DNA from: an uncultured Bacteroides sp. | GTDB taxonomy: Bacteria; Bacteroidota; Bacteroidia; Bacteroidales; Bacteroidaceae | Assembly: GCA_947038155.1 (NCBI GenBank) | Contig: CAMQVH010000008.1 | Location: 50,925-114,924 of the forward strand | Direction: 5' to 3' | DNA length: 64,000 bases | In this document: in pieces, positions 36,999 to 47,484 of the stretch | Layout: each line of letters begins with the position of its first letter | Numbering within the stretch: position 1 is the stretch's first letter | Translations under genes and position numbers: made by a program | The notes under the pieces: model-generated | What the model was told of the DNA's origin: nothing | The model's database searches: none | The model's input: only the letters and a program-made list of their open reading frames with translations

Positions 36999-38726
36999 AT
37001 GAAGAAAAAGAACTTTTTTATGTTAGCGCTTGCTGCTATGGCATTTGCTGCATGTAGTAATGAAGACTTGGTACCGACGGATAATCCGGGTGGAGATAAT
37101 CAACTGGTGACAGACCCGACTGGAGATGCGTGGGTGGCTTTAGCAGTAAAGACTCCGCAGACTCGTGCATTACATGACCCGAATCAGGAGCCTGCAACTG
37201 AGGCTGAGTCAAAAATCACGAAAGTACGTGCTATTTTCTTTACAGCAAACGATGCTAATGAAGATGCCGCTACTGTTACTGCTGATATCACATTGACTAA
37301 TGACCAAGCTGGTCTTGGTAGCAATGGTATACCTTCGGGGGCCGGTAAAGCTTTTAAAGTTCCTGCAACTTCTAAACGAATATTGATTATTGCGAATCCG
37401 TCTGCAAAGTTTGAAGCTAAGACTGCTTCTACGGATGGTAAATGGCCTGCTGGAACTACTACCTATGCAACAGTAAATGCTGCTCTGGATGATACTGCAG
37501 GTGATTTGAGTACTGCAGGTAGTTTTATGATGTCTAACTCTAAGGGATCCTTGGAACCTTCAAATGAGGATGAAAATCATGCGACTTTGAATTTAGGAGA
37601 TCCGATTGATTTGAGTCTTTATAAAACAGAAGCGGCTGCAAATAGTAATCCACTGTCAATTAGAATAGACCGTGTTGTTGCAAAAGTTCGTGTTTATATA
37701 ACTACAACTTCAGAAGCTAAAGCTACTATTTCTGATGCAGGATGGATATTAAATGCTACTAATAAGACATACTTCCCTATATCTAAGAGAACATTGACTT
37801 GGAATGAAAAGCCTGAAAATAAAAATGCAGGTATTGGTAATGCAGGTCGTGGAACATGTATTACTCCGTTTGACCAGTATAAGATAGGTTCATATAGAAT
37901 TGACCCTAATTATGATACTCAGGTATTAACTAACTATAATGCGTATGATAGTAACAGTGATGTAAGTCTGATAAATTGGAACCTTGATAAAGCTAGCGAG
38001 TATTGTCTCGAAAATACTCAAACAGCTGAACATAACATGCACGCTTATACTACACATGTTTTGTTGAAGGCCAGATTTATTCCATCTGAATATGGTTTGC
38101 CTAATGACGGTAAATCTACTGATCAGGAAGGTGAAAGTGATCCGGCAGGTACACCGGGTAAAGGTGACTGGATGTTAATCAGTGGTGGTTTTTATACTTA
38201 TACTACACTAATGGTATGGATTGAAGCAGAATTGACTGAAAAGTATACAGATAAGGAACCTGCTACTTTCCCGACAACCCGGACTACCGCATTGAACAGA
38301 TATTTAGATGCTGTTGGTGTTGGAGCAGTTTCTCTGCCTGCTAAAGTTGATGACCCGGCTAATATTCCAACTGTTGTTGCTGGTCTTATACAGGATTTTG
38401 AGGATAAGAAGCTTCTTTTATTAGCTAAGACTGATAAGGAAAGGGCTATCTCTGTAGTGGGTCTTACTTATTATGTGAACGCTGTTAGTTACTACAAAAT
38501 TATGATCAAACATGATGATACAAGTGCTGCAGTAAATGAATTGGGTGAATTTGGTGTAGTACGTAACTCTGTTTATGATATTAATGTTACGAAGTTCAAT
38601 AATCCGGGATATCCTGGTATTCCAGATCCGGAAAAAGAGACTCCGGATGAAAATGACGAAGGTTGGTTGTCTATTGAAATTAAGACTAATCCTTGGACTT
38701 GGTACACTCAGACTGAAGAATTCTAA
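36999..38726 (+). CDS. Mfa1-family fimbria major subunit
   Basis: Lipobox 'LAAMAFAACSNEDLVP'; 'VWIEAEL', 'GVVRNSVYDINVTKFNNPGYPGIPDPEKETPDENDEGWLSIEIKTNPWTWYTQTEEF'. Confidence 0.88.
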   Translation: MKKKNFFMLALAAMAFAACSNEDLVPTDNPGGDNQLVTDPTGDAWVALAVKTPQTRALHDPNQEPATEAESKITKVRAIFFTANDANEDAATVTADITLTNDQAGLGSNGIPSGAGKAFKVPATSKRILIIANPSAKFEAKTASTDGKWPAGTTTYATVNAALDDTAGDLSTAGSFMMSNSKGSLEPSNEDENHATLNLGDPIDLSLYKTEAAANSNPLSIRIDRVVAKVRVYITTTSEAKATISDAGWILNATNKTYFPISKRTLTWNEKPENKNAGIGNAGRGTCITPFDQYKIGSYRIDPNYDTQVLTNYNAYDSNSDVSLINWNLDKASEYCLENTQTAEHNMHAYTTHVLLKARFIPSEYGLPNDGKSTDQEGESDPAGTPGKGDWMLISGGFYTYTTLMVWIEAELTEKYTDKEPATFPTTRTTALNRYLDAVGVGAVSLPAKVDDPANIPTVVAGLIQDFEDKKLLLLAKTDKERAISVVGLTYYVNAVSYYKIMIKHDDTSAAVNELGEFGVVRNSVYDINVTKFNNPGYPGIPDPEKETPDENDEGWLSIEIKTNPWTWYTQTEEF

Positions 38727-38762
38727 TTTTGAATCAGTAATTTGAATTCAATTTCTTTAAAT

Positions 38763-38828
38763 AAGTTGTGGGAGAGTATCTCCCGCAACTTTACTCTCAA
38801 CTCAATAAAAAGTTTCCGGAAACTTTTT
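38763..38828 (+). terminator. Tandem hairpin and palindrome between Mfa1-like and Mfa2-like genes (attenuator candidate)
   Basis: AAGTTGTGGGAGA-gta-TCTCCCGCAACTT, then 22-bp palindrome AAAAAGTTTCCGGAAACTTTTT (38807-38828). Confidence 0.65.
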
Positions 38829-38946
38829 GCAAAACTTCGGGATATTACTTTTAGACGGAATCAATGGTTATTCTGTCCCTTCATTTGGAAATAACGAGAA
38901 AAGAAATGTTTCTTTTCCTCTATATATAATTGAAAAAAAGGAAAAT

Positions 38947-39900
38947 ATGAATCTAAAAAGCTTTATATGTCACATTACTCTGGGAGTTCTTTTATTAGCC
39001 TCCGGAATAATGACTTCATGCGACAGCTTCAACGAAGACCTGCCGGAATGCCGCTTGTTGGTCAAATTTAAGTATGACTACAATATGCTTTTTACAGATG
39101 CTTTTCATACTCAGGTGGATAAAGTAGAGCTTTATGTATTTGATAAAGACGGAAAGTACCTGTTTAAACAAGCAGAAGAGGGGAGTACATTATCGACCGG
39201 CAACTATCAGATGGAGGTCGAACTTCCTGTCGGGCAGTATCAGTTTATGGCATGGGCTGGTGCACGTGATTCATACGATATAACTGCATTGACTCCGGGC
39301 GTTTCTACTATTTCAGACTTAAAGCTAAAATTGAAACGTGAAACATCTCTTGTCATTGATAAAAAGATAGAGACACTTTGGTATGGTGAAATTATCGATG
39401 TGAATTTTACCGGCACTGAACATCAGACCGAGACTATCAATCTTATCAGAGATACAAAAATGGTGAGATTCGGCTTTCAGGCTTATACAGGCAACTGGAC
39501 ATTAGATATGAATGATTATGACTATGAGATTATAGAATCCAATGGACATTTGGGATATGATAATTCATTGTTGAATGATGATGTATTGAGCTTCCGGCCT
39601 TATTATATGGAACAAAAGGATCCGGCTACCGCTTTTGTTGATTTAAACACAATGAGGTTAATGGAAGATCGGGAAACCCGTCTGGTCGTGACTGAAAAAG
39701 CAACAGGGAAAAAAGTGTTTGATATCAATTTGATTGCCTACCTTGCTATGACTAAAATGGAAGGGTATAATATTGGTGTACAAGAATATTTTGATCGTCA
39801 AAGTGAATATCATATCATCTTTTTCATGTCTGAGTCATGGCTTGCCGTTCAGATTGTAGTCAATGGATGGGTGCATCGTATTCAGGAAGAAAATCAATAA
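38947..39900 (+). CDS. FimB/Mfa2-family fimbrial anchor lipoprotein
   Basis: Lipobox 'ASGIMTSCDSFNEDLPEC'; 'VDKVELYVFDKDGKYLFK', 'LPVGQYQFMAWAGA'. Confidence 0.88.
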   Translation: MNLKSFICHITLGVLLLASGIMTSCDSFNEDLPECRLLVKFKYDYNMLFTDAFHTQVDKVELYVFDKDGKYLFKQAEEGSTLSTGNYQMEVELPVGQYQFMAWAGARDSYDITALTPGVSTISDLKLKLKRETSLVIDKKIETLWYGEIIDVNFTGTEHQTETINLIRDTKMVRFGFQAYTGNWTLDMNDYDYEIIESNGHLGYDNSLLNDDVLSFRPYYMEQKDPATAFVDLNTMRLMEDRETRLVVTEKATGKKVFDINLIAYLAMTKMEGYNIGVQEYFDRQSEYHIIFFMSESWLAVQIVVNGWVHRIQEENQ

Positions 39901-39968
39901 GATATAAAGAAATATAATAGTGGGGAACTATTATTAGTGGGACAGGATGAATAATCCTGAAAAGGGAA

Positions 39969-40007
39969 GGCAGACCAGATCGTTATCAATCTGGTCTGCC
40001 TGTTTTT
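39969..40007. terminator. Terminator between convergent genes
   Basis: GGCAGACCAGAT-cgttatca-ATCTGGTCTGCC followed by TGTTTTTT. Confidence 0.85.
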
Positions 40008-40966
40008 TACAGCGTATCGATGATAGCCTGCTGTTTTTGCAGGAACTCGATACGTTGGGCTTCTCCACTTTCTGAAATCAGTGTAGAGTGGCGTTTCAGT
40101 GACTGGATCCAGTTCCGCTGTATCTGACAGATTTGCGGACTTTGCGAATCCATTGAATTGATAGAATACACCCGGAGCAGACTGACTTGGTAGTCTTTTT
40201 TCTCTATGTAGGTGTAAGTGGCCTCAAAATCGATGTTAGAGAGGTAGAAAGATACTTTATGTCCTTCGCTGAATTCTCCCTTGATCGACAGCATTTCCAT
40301 GACTGCAAGTAGCTGATAAAGCTCTTCTTTCAGATGAGCTACATCCTCCTCCGTAATTAGATTCAGACTGGCGAAATACTTGATTTCTTTGATGAATGAA
40401 AGAAAGATGTTGCTATCCCAGATAAAGTAGGTCTTCGGACATTGCTTTACGCTTTCGCTCAGTTTCTTATGTGCATTTACAATCTTTTCATCAACCTGCA
40501 TCTCCGCCAGTGAATTGGGAGTCTTCATCTGTCCGTTCTGATAAATCCATCGGCAGAGACGGAACTTGGACATGTATTCAAAAGACGAATAAAGGGTGAA
40601 GGGGAGAAGATTGGAAGCTGTATATACTTCCGTGGTTTCGTCTCCTTTCACATATTCGAATATCTTCTGATAACGATTAATAATCTCATAATAACTGTCT
40701 AAGGTGTTAGGTGAATTAAGCAGGTTCATGTCAAAAGTAACTCTGTTAGATAGATGGTTACCTATAATTTGATCAATAGAAATACCGAGCTTTTTGGATA
40801 GCAGTGCTACTTCATCGATAGTGAAGGCTACTTCGCCCCGAAGCCTGCGATAGACAGCTTCTTTTCCCATATACAAAATGTCTGCCAGAGAATTGGCTAG
40901 ATTTTGTCCTTTAGGGATACGCTCTTTCATTGCAATAATCAACTCGTTTACAATACCATTTTTCAT
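40007..40966 (-). CDS. Helix-turn-helix regulator, paralogue 1
   Basis: 'NLANSLADILYMGKEAVYRRLRGEVAFTIDEVALLSKKLGISIDQI'. Confidence 0.75.
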   Translation of the reverse strand: MKNGIVNELIIAMKERIPKGQNLANSLADILYMGKEAVYRRLRGEVAFTIDEVALLSKKLGISIDQIIGNHLSNRVTFDMNLLNSPNTLDSYYEIINRYQKIFEYVKGDETTEVYTASNLLPFTLYSSFEYMSKFRLCRWIYQNGQMKTPNSLAEMQVDEKIVNAHKKLSESVKQCPKTYFIWDSNIFLSFIKEIKYFASLNLITEEDVAHLKEELYQLLAVMEMLSIKGEFSEGHKVSFYLSNIDFEATYTYIEKKDYQVSLLRVYSINSMDSQSPQICQIQRNWIQSLKRHSTLISESGEAQRIEFLQKQQAIIDTL

Positions 40967-41208
40967 TGTTTGTTCTCTTTTATATACGTTAATACTCTAT
41001 GTGATACATTCTATGCAAAATTACGGCATGTAAACGAGAGTTTTGTGTGGGAAAACAGCTTTGAGGGGTAAGGGATTTTTCTTATTTGATAGAATAGAGG
41101 TAGAAAGAGGACGTATAATGGAAAAAAGTAGGCAAGATGCTTGTCTACTTTCATGATTTGGAACTATAATTTTTAGTTAGTTTCGATTATCGAAAATGAG
41201 GAAAAAAA

Positions 41209-42168
41209 CTACAGAGCATCAATAATTTCCCGCTGTTGCTTGAAAAATTGAATGCGTTGCATCTCGCCGCTTTCCGAAATTAGTGTTGAGAATTTCTTTA
41301 GTGATTGAATCCATTCTTTCAGACTTTGGAACATCTGAACGTCCTGCGTAGTGAGTGAATTAATGGAATAAACACGTATCAGACTAAGTTGCAGTGTATT
41401 TGTCTCCAGATAACTGTAAGTTGCCTCGAAGTTGATCTGTGACACATAGATATGCACGTCGTTACCAAAGTCTGTCTTTCCTTTTATAGCAAGTTTTTCC
41501 AGCTCATCTGTAAGTATCAGCAGTTCTTCTTTCAGGTTTTGCTTCATTTCGTCTGAAATGAGATGAATATCAGAGAAATACTGTATGTCATTGATCAGAT
41601 GAAGAAACACCATACTGTCCCAGATGTAATCAGTAGAATGAATGTGATGAGAAAGCTTTGCGAAATCTTGTTGGGCATTGATTATCTTTTGAGGAATATC
41701 CAGTTCCTCGAAATGCTTACAGTTGATATGTTCATTCTGATACATCCACTTGAAGAAACGGAACTTGGCCAGAAGCTCATGTCTCAGATAGATCGTTTGG
41801 GGAATAACGTTGGAAGCAGTTCCCAGGGTAGCACTTGGGTCATCCCTCAATGTATGGAATAACTTGACGTGCTTGTTCAGGAAATCATAGTAGGTTTCGA
41901 AGGGCTCGCCATGATCTACTACATTGATATTGAACATCGCATTGTTGCTGAAGCTGACTCCTGCAATTCTGTCTAATGATATCCCCAGTTCTTTTGAAAT
42001 AATAGCTGCTTCCTGGAAAGTGAAGGGGACTTCGCCGCGCAGCCTCCGGTAGATAGCTTCTTTACCCATATAGAGGGTATCCATTAGTATATTTGCCAAT
42101 TGTCCTTTTGCAGGGAACTTTTCTTTGGCCGCTTCTATCAGGTTTGTATTAAGTTCATTCATTATCAT
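41209..42168 (-). CDS. Helix-turn-helix regulator, paralogue 2
   Basis: 'QLANILMDTLYMGKEAIYRRLRGEVPFTFQEAAIISKELGISLDRI'; same length and C-terminal 'SLKKFSTLISESGEMQRIQF' as paralogue 1. Confidence 0.75.
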   Translation of the reverse strand: MIMNELNTNLIEAAKEKFPAKGQLANILMDTLYMGKEAIYRRLRGEVPFTFQEAAIISKELGISLDRIAGVSFSNNAMFNINVVDHGEPFETYYDFLNKHVKLFHTLRDDPSATLGTASNVIPQTIYLRHELLAKFRFFKWMYQNEHINCKHFEELDIPQKIINAQQDFAKLSHHIHSTDYIWDSMVFLHLINDIQYFSDIHLISDEMKQNLKEELLILTDELEKLAIKGKTDFGNDVHIYVSQINFEATYSYLETNTLQLSLIRVYSINSLTTQDVQMFQSLKEWIQSLKKFSTLISESGEMQRIQFFKQQREIIDAL

Positions 42169-42305
42169 AATCCAATTGAATTAGTGGTTTGTTTCCATTA
42201 ATAACACTTGACACCGGGAAGTTGTTTCGGAAACTGAAACAATTTTATTTTTGCTTTTCTTAAAAAATATCCACCTCTAAAATTGTATATTATGAGCAAA
42301 TCGTT

Positions 42306-42313
42306 TACATTTG
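42306..42313 (+). promoter_or_regulatory. Bacteroides -7-like box (TACATTTG) upstream of the UDP-GlcA decarboxylase
   Basis: Matches TAnnTTTG. Confidence 0.5.
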
Positions 42314-42372
42314 CCTCTATAAACAAGACGGGGAAGTTATCTTCTCTGAAAAACAATAGTTAAAATTAGAAG

Positions 42373-43302
42373 ATGAAAAGAATATTGGTAAGTGGCGGGG
42401 CCGGATTTATTGGTTCGCATCTTTGTACTCGACTTGTAAATGAAGGACACGACGTTATATGTTTGGATAACTTCTTTACAGGTTCTAAAGACAATATTAA
42501 GCATTTGATGGGAAACCATCATTTTGAAGTTGTAAGGCACGACGTTACTTATCCTTATTCTGCCGAAGTGGATGAAATTTACAATCTGGCTTGTCCGGCA
42601 TCTCCGATTCATTATCAACATGATCCGATTCAAACTGCCAAAACATCTGTGATGGGTGCTATCAATATGCTCGGACTGGCGATGAGACTGGATGCCAAAA
42701 TACTGCAAGCCTCTACCAGTGAAGTGTATGGCGACCCGATCGTTCATCCCCAGCCGGAAAGTTATTGGGGAAATGTGAATCCGGTAGGCTACCGGTCGTG
42801 CTATGATGAAGGTAAAAGATGTGCTGAAACCTTGTTTATGGATTACTACCGTCAGAATCAGACTCGCATCAAGATCATCCGTATCTTTAATACTTATGGT
42901 CCGAGGATGCTTCCTAACGATGGTCGTGTGGTCTCGAACTTTATCATACAGGCGCTGAATAATGAAGATATCACGATATATGGTGATGGAAAACAAACAC
43001 GCAGTTTTCAGTATATCGATGACTTGATAGAAGGAATGGTGCGGATGATGGATACGGAGGATGACTTTACAGGTCCGGTGAACCTTGGAAATCCGAATGA
43101 GTTTCCGGTTCTTGAATTGGCGGAAAGAGTGATCCGGATGACCGGCTCTACTTCGAAGATAGTCTTTAAACCTCTGCCGACCGACGATCCGAAACAGCGT
43201 CAGCCGGATATAAAGCTGGCTAAGGAGAAACTGGGATGGCAGCCTACCGTTGAACTGGAAGACGGATTGAAGCGTATGATTGAGTATTTTAAAAATATCT
43301 GA
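42373..43302 (+). CDS. UDP-glucuronate decarboxylase / NAD-dependent sugar epimerase (UXS-like)
   Basis: '[40 protein letters not shown]', '[33 protein letters not shown]'. Confidence 0.93.
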   Translation: MKRILVSGGAGFIGSHLCTRLVNEGHDVICLDNFFTGSKDNIKHLMGNHHFEVVRHDVTYPYSAEVDEIYNLACPASPIHYQHDPIQTAKTSVMGAINMLGLAMRLDAKILQASTSEVYGDPIVHPQPESYWGNVNPVGYRSCYDEGKRCAETLFMDYYRQNQTRIKIIRIFNTYGPRMLPNDGRVVSNFIIQALNNEDITIYGDGKQTRSFQYIDDLIEGMVRMMDTEDDFTGPVNLGNPNEFPVLELAERVIRMTGSTSKIVFKPLPTDDPKQRQPDIKLAKEKLGWQPTVELEDGLKRMIEYFKNI

Positions 43303-43325
43303 TGTAATATAAAAAATAGAATGAT

Positions 43326-44459
43326 ATGAATGTGGAAATTAATCCTTCCGAATATAAGGTCCTTATTGTGGACGACGTAATTTCAAATGTCCTTCTGCTG
43401 AAGGTGCTTTTGACCAATGAGAAGTTCAATATTGTAACAGCAGGCAATGGTACCCAGGCTTTGGAACAGGTGAAGAAAGAAAAACCTGATCTTGTATTGC
43501 TGGATGTGATGATGCCGGATATCAGCGGTTTCGAAGTAGCACAGCAAATGAAGGCGGATGAGGAAATGAGCGAAATTCCTATTATTTTCCTCACTGCTTT
43601 GAATAGTACGGCGGATATCGTGAAAGGATTTCAAGTGGGCGGTAATGATTTTATTTCCAAACCGTTCAATAAAGAGGAATTGATTATTCGTGTAACGCAT
43701 CAGATATCATTAGTGGCGGCTAAACGAATTATCGTGGCACAAACAGAAGAGTTACGCAAGACTATTATGGGACGTGATAAACTCTATTCCGTGATTGCAC
43801 ACGACCTTCGTTCGCCTATGGGCTCTATCAAGATGGTACTCAATATGTTGATTCTGAATTTACCGAGTGAAACAATCGGCCCTGAAATGTATGAACTGCT
43901 GACGATGGCTAATCAGACAACAGAGGATGTATTCTCCTTGCTTGACAACTTATTGAAATGGACGAAGAGCCAGATTGGCAAGTTGAAGGTTGTTTACCAG
44001 AATATCGATATGGTAGAGGTCGTGGAAGGAGTGAGCGAGATCTTTACGATGGTAGCCGGACTGAAGAGTATCCACATCGCAATGGAAATACCTGAAGAAC
44101 GCATGGAAGTACGTGCGGATATCGATATGATTAAAACAGTTATCCGTAACCTGATAAGTAATGCTATTAAGTTCAGTAACGAGGGATCGGAAATTTTGGT
44201 ATCACTGAGAGAAGAGGATAACATGGCGATAGTGAGCGTGAAGGATAGTGGTTGTGGTATTGATGAAGAGAATCAGAAGAAATTGCTGCATACCGATACG
44301 CATTTCAGTACCTTCGGTACCAATAATGAAGAAGGTTCGGGACTCGGACTGTTGCTCTGCAAGGACTTTGTTACCAAGAACGGTGGTGAGCTTTGGTTCA
44401 CTTCGAAGAAGGGAGAAGGTTCTACGTTCAGTTTCTCGATTCCGTTGTTGGAAAGCTGA
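43326..44459 (+). CDS. Receiver domain-histidine kinase hybrid
   Basis: 'KVLIVDDVISNVLLLKVLL', 'PDLVLLDVMMPDISGFEV'; H-box 'SVIAHDLRSPMGSI'; 'NLISNAIKFSNEGSEI', 'GSGLGLLLCKDFV'. Confidence 0.95.
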   Translation: MNVEINPSEYKVLIVDDVISNVLLLKVLLTNEKFNIVTAGNGTQALEQVKKEKPDLVLLDVMMPDISGFEVAQQMKADEEMSEIPIIFLTALNSTADIVKGFQVGGNDFISKPFNKEELIIRVTHQISLVAAKRIIVAQTEELRKTIMGRDKLYSVIAHDLRSPMGSIKMVLNMLILNLPSETIGPEMYELLTMANQTTEDVFSLLDNLLKWTKSQIGKLKVVYQNIDMVEVVEGVSEIFTMVAGLKSIHIAMEIPEERMEVRADIDMIKTVIRNLISNAIKFSNEGSEILVSLREEDNMAIVSVKDSGCGIDEENQKKLLHTDTHFSTFGTNNEEGSGLGLLLCKDFVTKNGGELWFTSKKGEGSTFSFSIPLLES

Positions 44460-44479
44460 TATAAGCTCGATATAGGTTA

Positions 44480-44556
44480 ACAAAACTGTCCTGTTATTCT
44501 GAGTGGACATTACTTTAGAGAAGTGATGACAACTCAGAATAACAGGACAGTTTTGT
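44480..44556. repeat. 25-bp perfect inverted repeat, long hairpin between convergent genes
   Basis: ACAAAACTGTCCTGTTATTCTGAGT (44480-44504) and ACTCAGAATAACAGGACAGTTTTGT (44532-44556). Confidence 0.9.
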
Positions 44557-44586
44557 TTGATAGTTATAAATTATTCTTTCAGCATT

Positions 44587-47451
44587 TTATCGTTTGCAAA
44601 TGGCCTTAAAATCACAATAAGTACATTTCTTTGTATCTTCAGTCTGTGTGAAAGGCTCATTCTCATCGAATATTTCTTCTAACAGTCTTTGCAGGCGTTC
44701 GCGGAATTCATCTTCAAAAAAGGCAAAGTTGCTGACCGGAATTTTCGGCTGGCGTGGCTCTCCCATTTCAATGACGGGCGAATAGCTTTCAGAGGCTGCC
44801 CGATGGATGTAGAGAAGGGAAGGAGCTACTTTCAGAGATTGCTGCCGGCTCATAATGGCGGCATACAGGAAAGTCTGGAAGATATAGTTGGGACGCGTTT
44901 CCGACGGAGTAAACAATTGCTCGATGTTGGCAGGCGTCTTGGGGCTTCCTCCGGTCTTATAGTCTACGATACGTAGGGTGGTGTCTTTGGCATCCATACG
45001 GTCGATGGTTCCTCCCAATCGGAGGGTGATGGGACCTTGTCCGGTCTGAATCGTTATCTTCTCGGAAACAGTTTTTTCCATGGCAACCATTTCGAAGGGG
45101 GCGTATTGCAGGTCATTCCTCAGCAGTTGTTTCAGATAGGAGACGATCACTTTGGAGTTGATAAGCTGTACACCATTATATTCGGGCTTTTCGTCTGCCG
45201 GAACTTTGAAAAGCTCTTGCTTGAAAGCGAGGTCAACATAGTTTTGTAGTTTGACTTCGTTGCGCAGCAAGCGTTCCAAATCTTCTTTTTGTATTATTTT
45301 CCCGTTAGCGGTCAGGTCTGTATAAGCTAATTGGGCGGAGAGGTGGAAGATGGTTCCGAACAATGCGGAGTCGATTTCCGCACTGACTTCGTCCGGCGCT
45401 TTTAGTCTGGCTACATAACGGTAATAGAATTTCAGCCGGCAATCGAGATAGGCGTTGAGGGCTGAAGGAGAAAGTATATACGATTGGGAATTCGAACAAT
45501 CATAAGAACAGCGCAATCGTTCGAATACTTCCGAAGTTTTCTCTATGCTGATATCTGTTGTGCCTTGGGGAGATTGTCCGGCTTCGAGATATTCGCGGGT
45601 AATCTTGTGAGGTCCTTCTACAAGTAGTTGCAGCATGAAACGGGATTCTTCTCCACGGTTCAGCCCATTGGAGGAAGTGTTGTAAAGCAAGGTGATGTTT
45701 TCCGCCCGTTGTATCAGTCGATAGAAATAATAGGCATAGACCGCATTTTTGTGTTCGATGGTGGTCATACCGAAAGCTTTCCGGAGGTTATAGGGAATAA
45801 AGGAAGAATCTCCTCCTGATTTAGGCAATTGTCCTTCGTTGAGAGAGAGAAGGATGATATTGCGAAAATCAAGGTTACGGGTTTCCAGTACTCCCATGAC
45901 TTGCATACCAATGGCTGGTTCACCGTGGAAAGGAATGTTGGAGGCGGTCAGTACTTTGCTGATCAGACGTCTTAGTGTGTCGGTGCGTACATTCAGCTCT
46001 CCGGTTTCTATCAGGCTATAGAGACGGTTGATAGTGGTATAGCTCTTGAAGAGGGATTCCCGGTAAAGTTGGTTGAAGATATCGTTGTACTCGCTTTCTT
46101 CCCGATAAAGAAGGGAGATGTCTTTGATTAATTCGGTCAGGTAGTCGCATAGCTCCTTGATACCGTTTCGGGGGGTGAAGAGTTTGATCAGAAAATCATC
46201 CATTTTCAGTTCCGAAGGGAGCGGGTAGAAGCGGTTGGTCTTGGTCAGTTCCCGTTCCAGGGGTTCGGCGTTGATGGACAGCTGACGGGTATATGGGTGC
46301 TTCAGTATAGCGGATACGGTTTCGTAGGTGAAACGTCTGGTATCGGTACGATAGCCGTTAGTTTGTAATTCCATAGCGGCATTGATAAAGCTGTATACCG
46401 GAGTTTGTGCAAGCGGGAAACCCATCGTGATGTTGACGTTCTTCACTTCTTGCGGGATGGAGTGGAGTACGGGAAGCAGCAGGGCTTCGTTGCAGAGGAC
46501 TACAGCGTTCTCTTTTTCTTCGTTGGCAGTGGAAAGAGTACTTTGTACCCATTCCGGAAGAAAGCGGGCTTGCGCGTTCTCGGTAGAAGCAGAGATATAG
46601 CGTATGTTCTTCGGCTTCCGCAGAGTGTCAAAACAACTTTCGGGCAATTCATTCGGGAATCGTTTCAGATTACGGTTGATGAATTCTCCGGCTTCGTGTT
46701 TGGCTATTTGCTTGGTATAAAAGAGATCGTAATCCCAGTAGAACATGGCTTTATCCGCATCTTGTAATAGCTGGAAGAATTTGGTCTCTACTTTATTGAG
46801 CACGTTGAAGCCGACAAAGATGTATTTGTCATATTTCAGTCGGGTGGTATCGAGTTGCTCGATTACATTGCGATAGAGCATTCCTTCGTAGGCTATTCCG
46901 AGTTCCGCTAAGTTCTCACGGTAGCGGTGGTAGATAGTACCCAGTTTGTCCCAAAGGGAGATAAACTTCTCTTTGAGTACGGTACGACGCTCGATAGAGA
47001 AGTTTTGGAAGAACTGTTGGATCGCTTCTTCCTGCTCTTTATCAAGGAATTCGTAATCGTCCATCAGATTCTTCAGGTCTTGCAAGTTGCTGAAGAGTTT
47101 GTCCGCATCTACCAGGTTTTTATCTACATCGTCGAAATCGCTGATGAGCAGCTCGCCCCAAAAATAGAAGTCGTCCAGTGTTTCTTGGCTTTCTGTTTCT
47201 TCACGGAATACTTTATATAGCTCGCAGACCAACCGGATAGGGTCACCCGCTTTTTGCACAGATAACTTCCGGAACAGGTCGCTGATACTCATTGCGGCAG
47301 GAGACCAGATCGGTTGGTCGGATTCTCCTGCCAGATATTCGTTGAAGAATAAGTTGGCACGCTTGTTAGGGAAGACGAGTACTGTACGAGACAGATCGTT
47401 TCCTATCTTGGCATATAAATCATGAGCGACTAATTGGAGAAATGATTGCAT
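44587..47451 (-). CDS. AddB-like PD-(D/E)XK exonuclease/helicase subunit
   Basis: C-terminal nuclease 'LRIVDYKTGG', Fe-S-type cysteines 'DCRLKFYYRY...KKCTYCDFKAICKR'. Confidence 0.87.
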   Translation of the reverse strand: MQSFLQLVAHDLYAKIGNDLSRTVLVFPNKRANLFFNEYLAGESDQPIWSPAAMSISDLFRKLSVQKAGDPIRLVCELYKVFREETESQETLDDFYFWGELLISDFDDVDKNLVDADKLFSNLQDLKNLMDDYEFLDKEQEEAIQQFFQNFSIERRTVLKEKFISLWDKLGTIYHRYRENLAELGIAYEGMLYRNVIEQLDTTRLKYDKYIFVGFNVLNKVETKFFQLLQDADKAMFYWDYDLFYTKQIAKHEAGEFINRNLKRFPNELPESCFDTLRKPKNIRYISASTENAQARFLPEWVQSTLSTANEEKENAVVLCNEALLLPVLHSIPQEVKNVNITMGFPLAQTPVYSFINAAMELQTNGYRTDTRRFTYETVSAILKHPYTRQLSINAEPLERELTKTNRFYPLPSELKMDDFLIKLFTPRNGIKELCDYLTELIKDISLLYREESEYNDIFNQLYRESLFKSYTTINRLYSLIETGELNVRTDTLRRLISKVLTASNIPFHGEPAIGMQVMGVLETRNLDFRNIILLSLNEGQLPKSGGDSSFIPYNLRKAFGMTTIEHKNAVYAYYFYRLIQRAENITLLYNTSSNGLNRGEESRFMLQLLVEGPHKITREYLEAGQSPQGTTDISIEKTSEVFERLRCSYDCSNSQSYILSPSALNAYLDCRLKFYYRYVARLKAPDEVSAEIDSALFGTIFHLSAQLAYTDLTANGKIIQKEDLERLLRNEVKLQNYVDLAFKQELFKVPADEKPEYNGVQLINSKVIVSYLKQLLRNDLQYAPFEMVAMEKTVSEKITIQTGQGPITLRLGGTIDRMDAKDTTLRIVDYKTGGSPKTPANIEQLFTPSETRPNYIFQTFLYAAIMSRQQSLKVAPSLLYIHRAASESYSPVIEMGEPRQPKIPVSNFAFFEDEFRERLQRLLEEIFDENEPFTQTEDTKKCTYCDFKAICKR

Positions 47452-47484
47452 ATTTGTTCTATATTTTCTATCTTATATATTTGT

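Noticed and set aside
44480-44556. Insertion-sequence terminal repeats
   Set aside because: Only 27 nt between the arms and no transposase; a long hairpin is the simpler reading.
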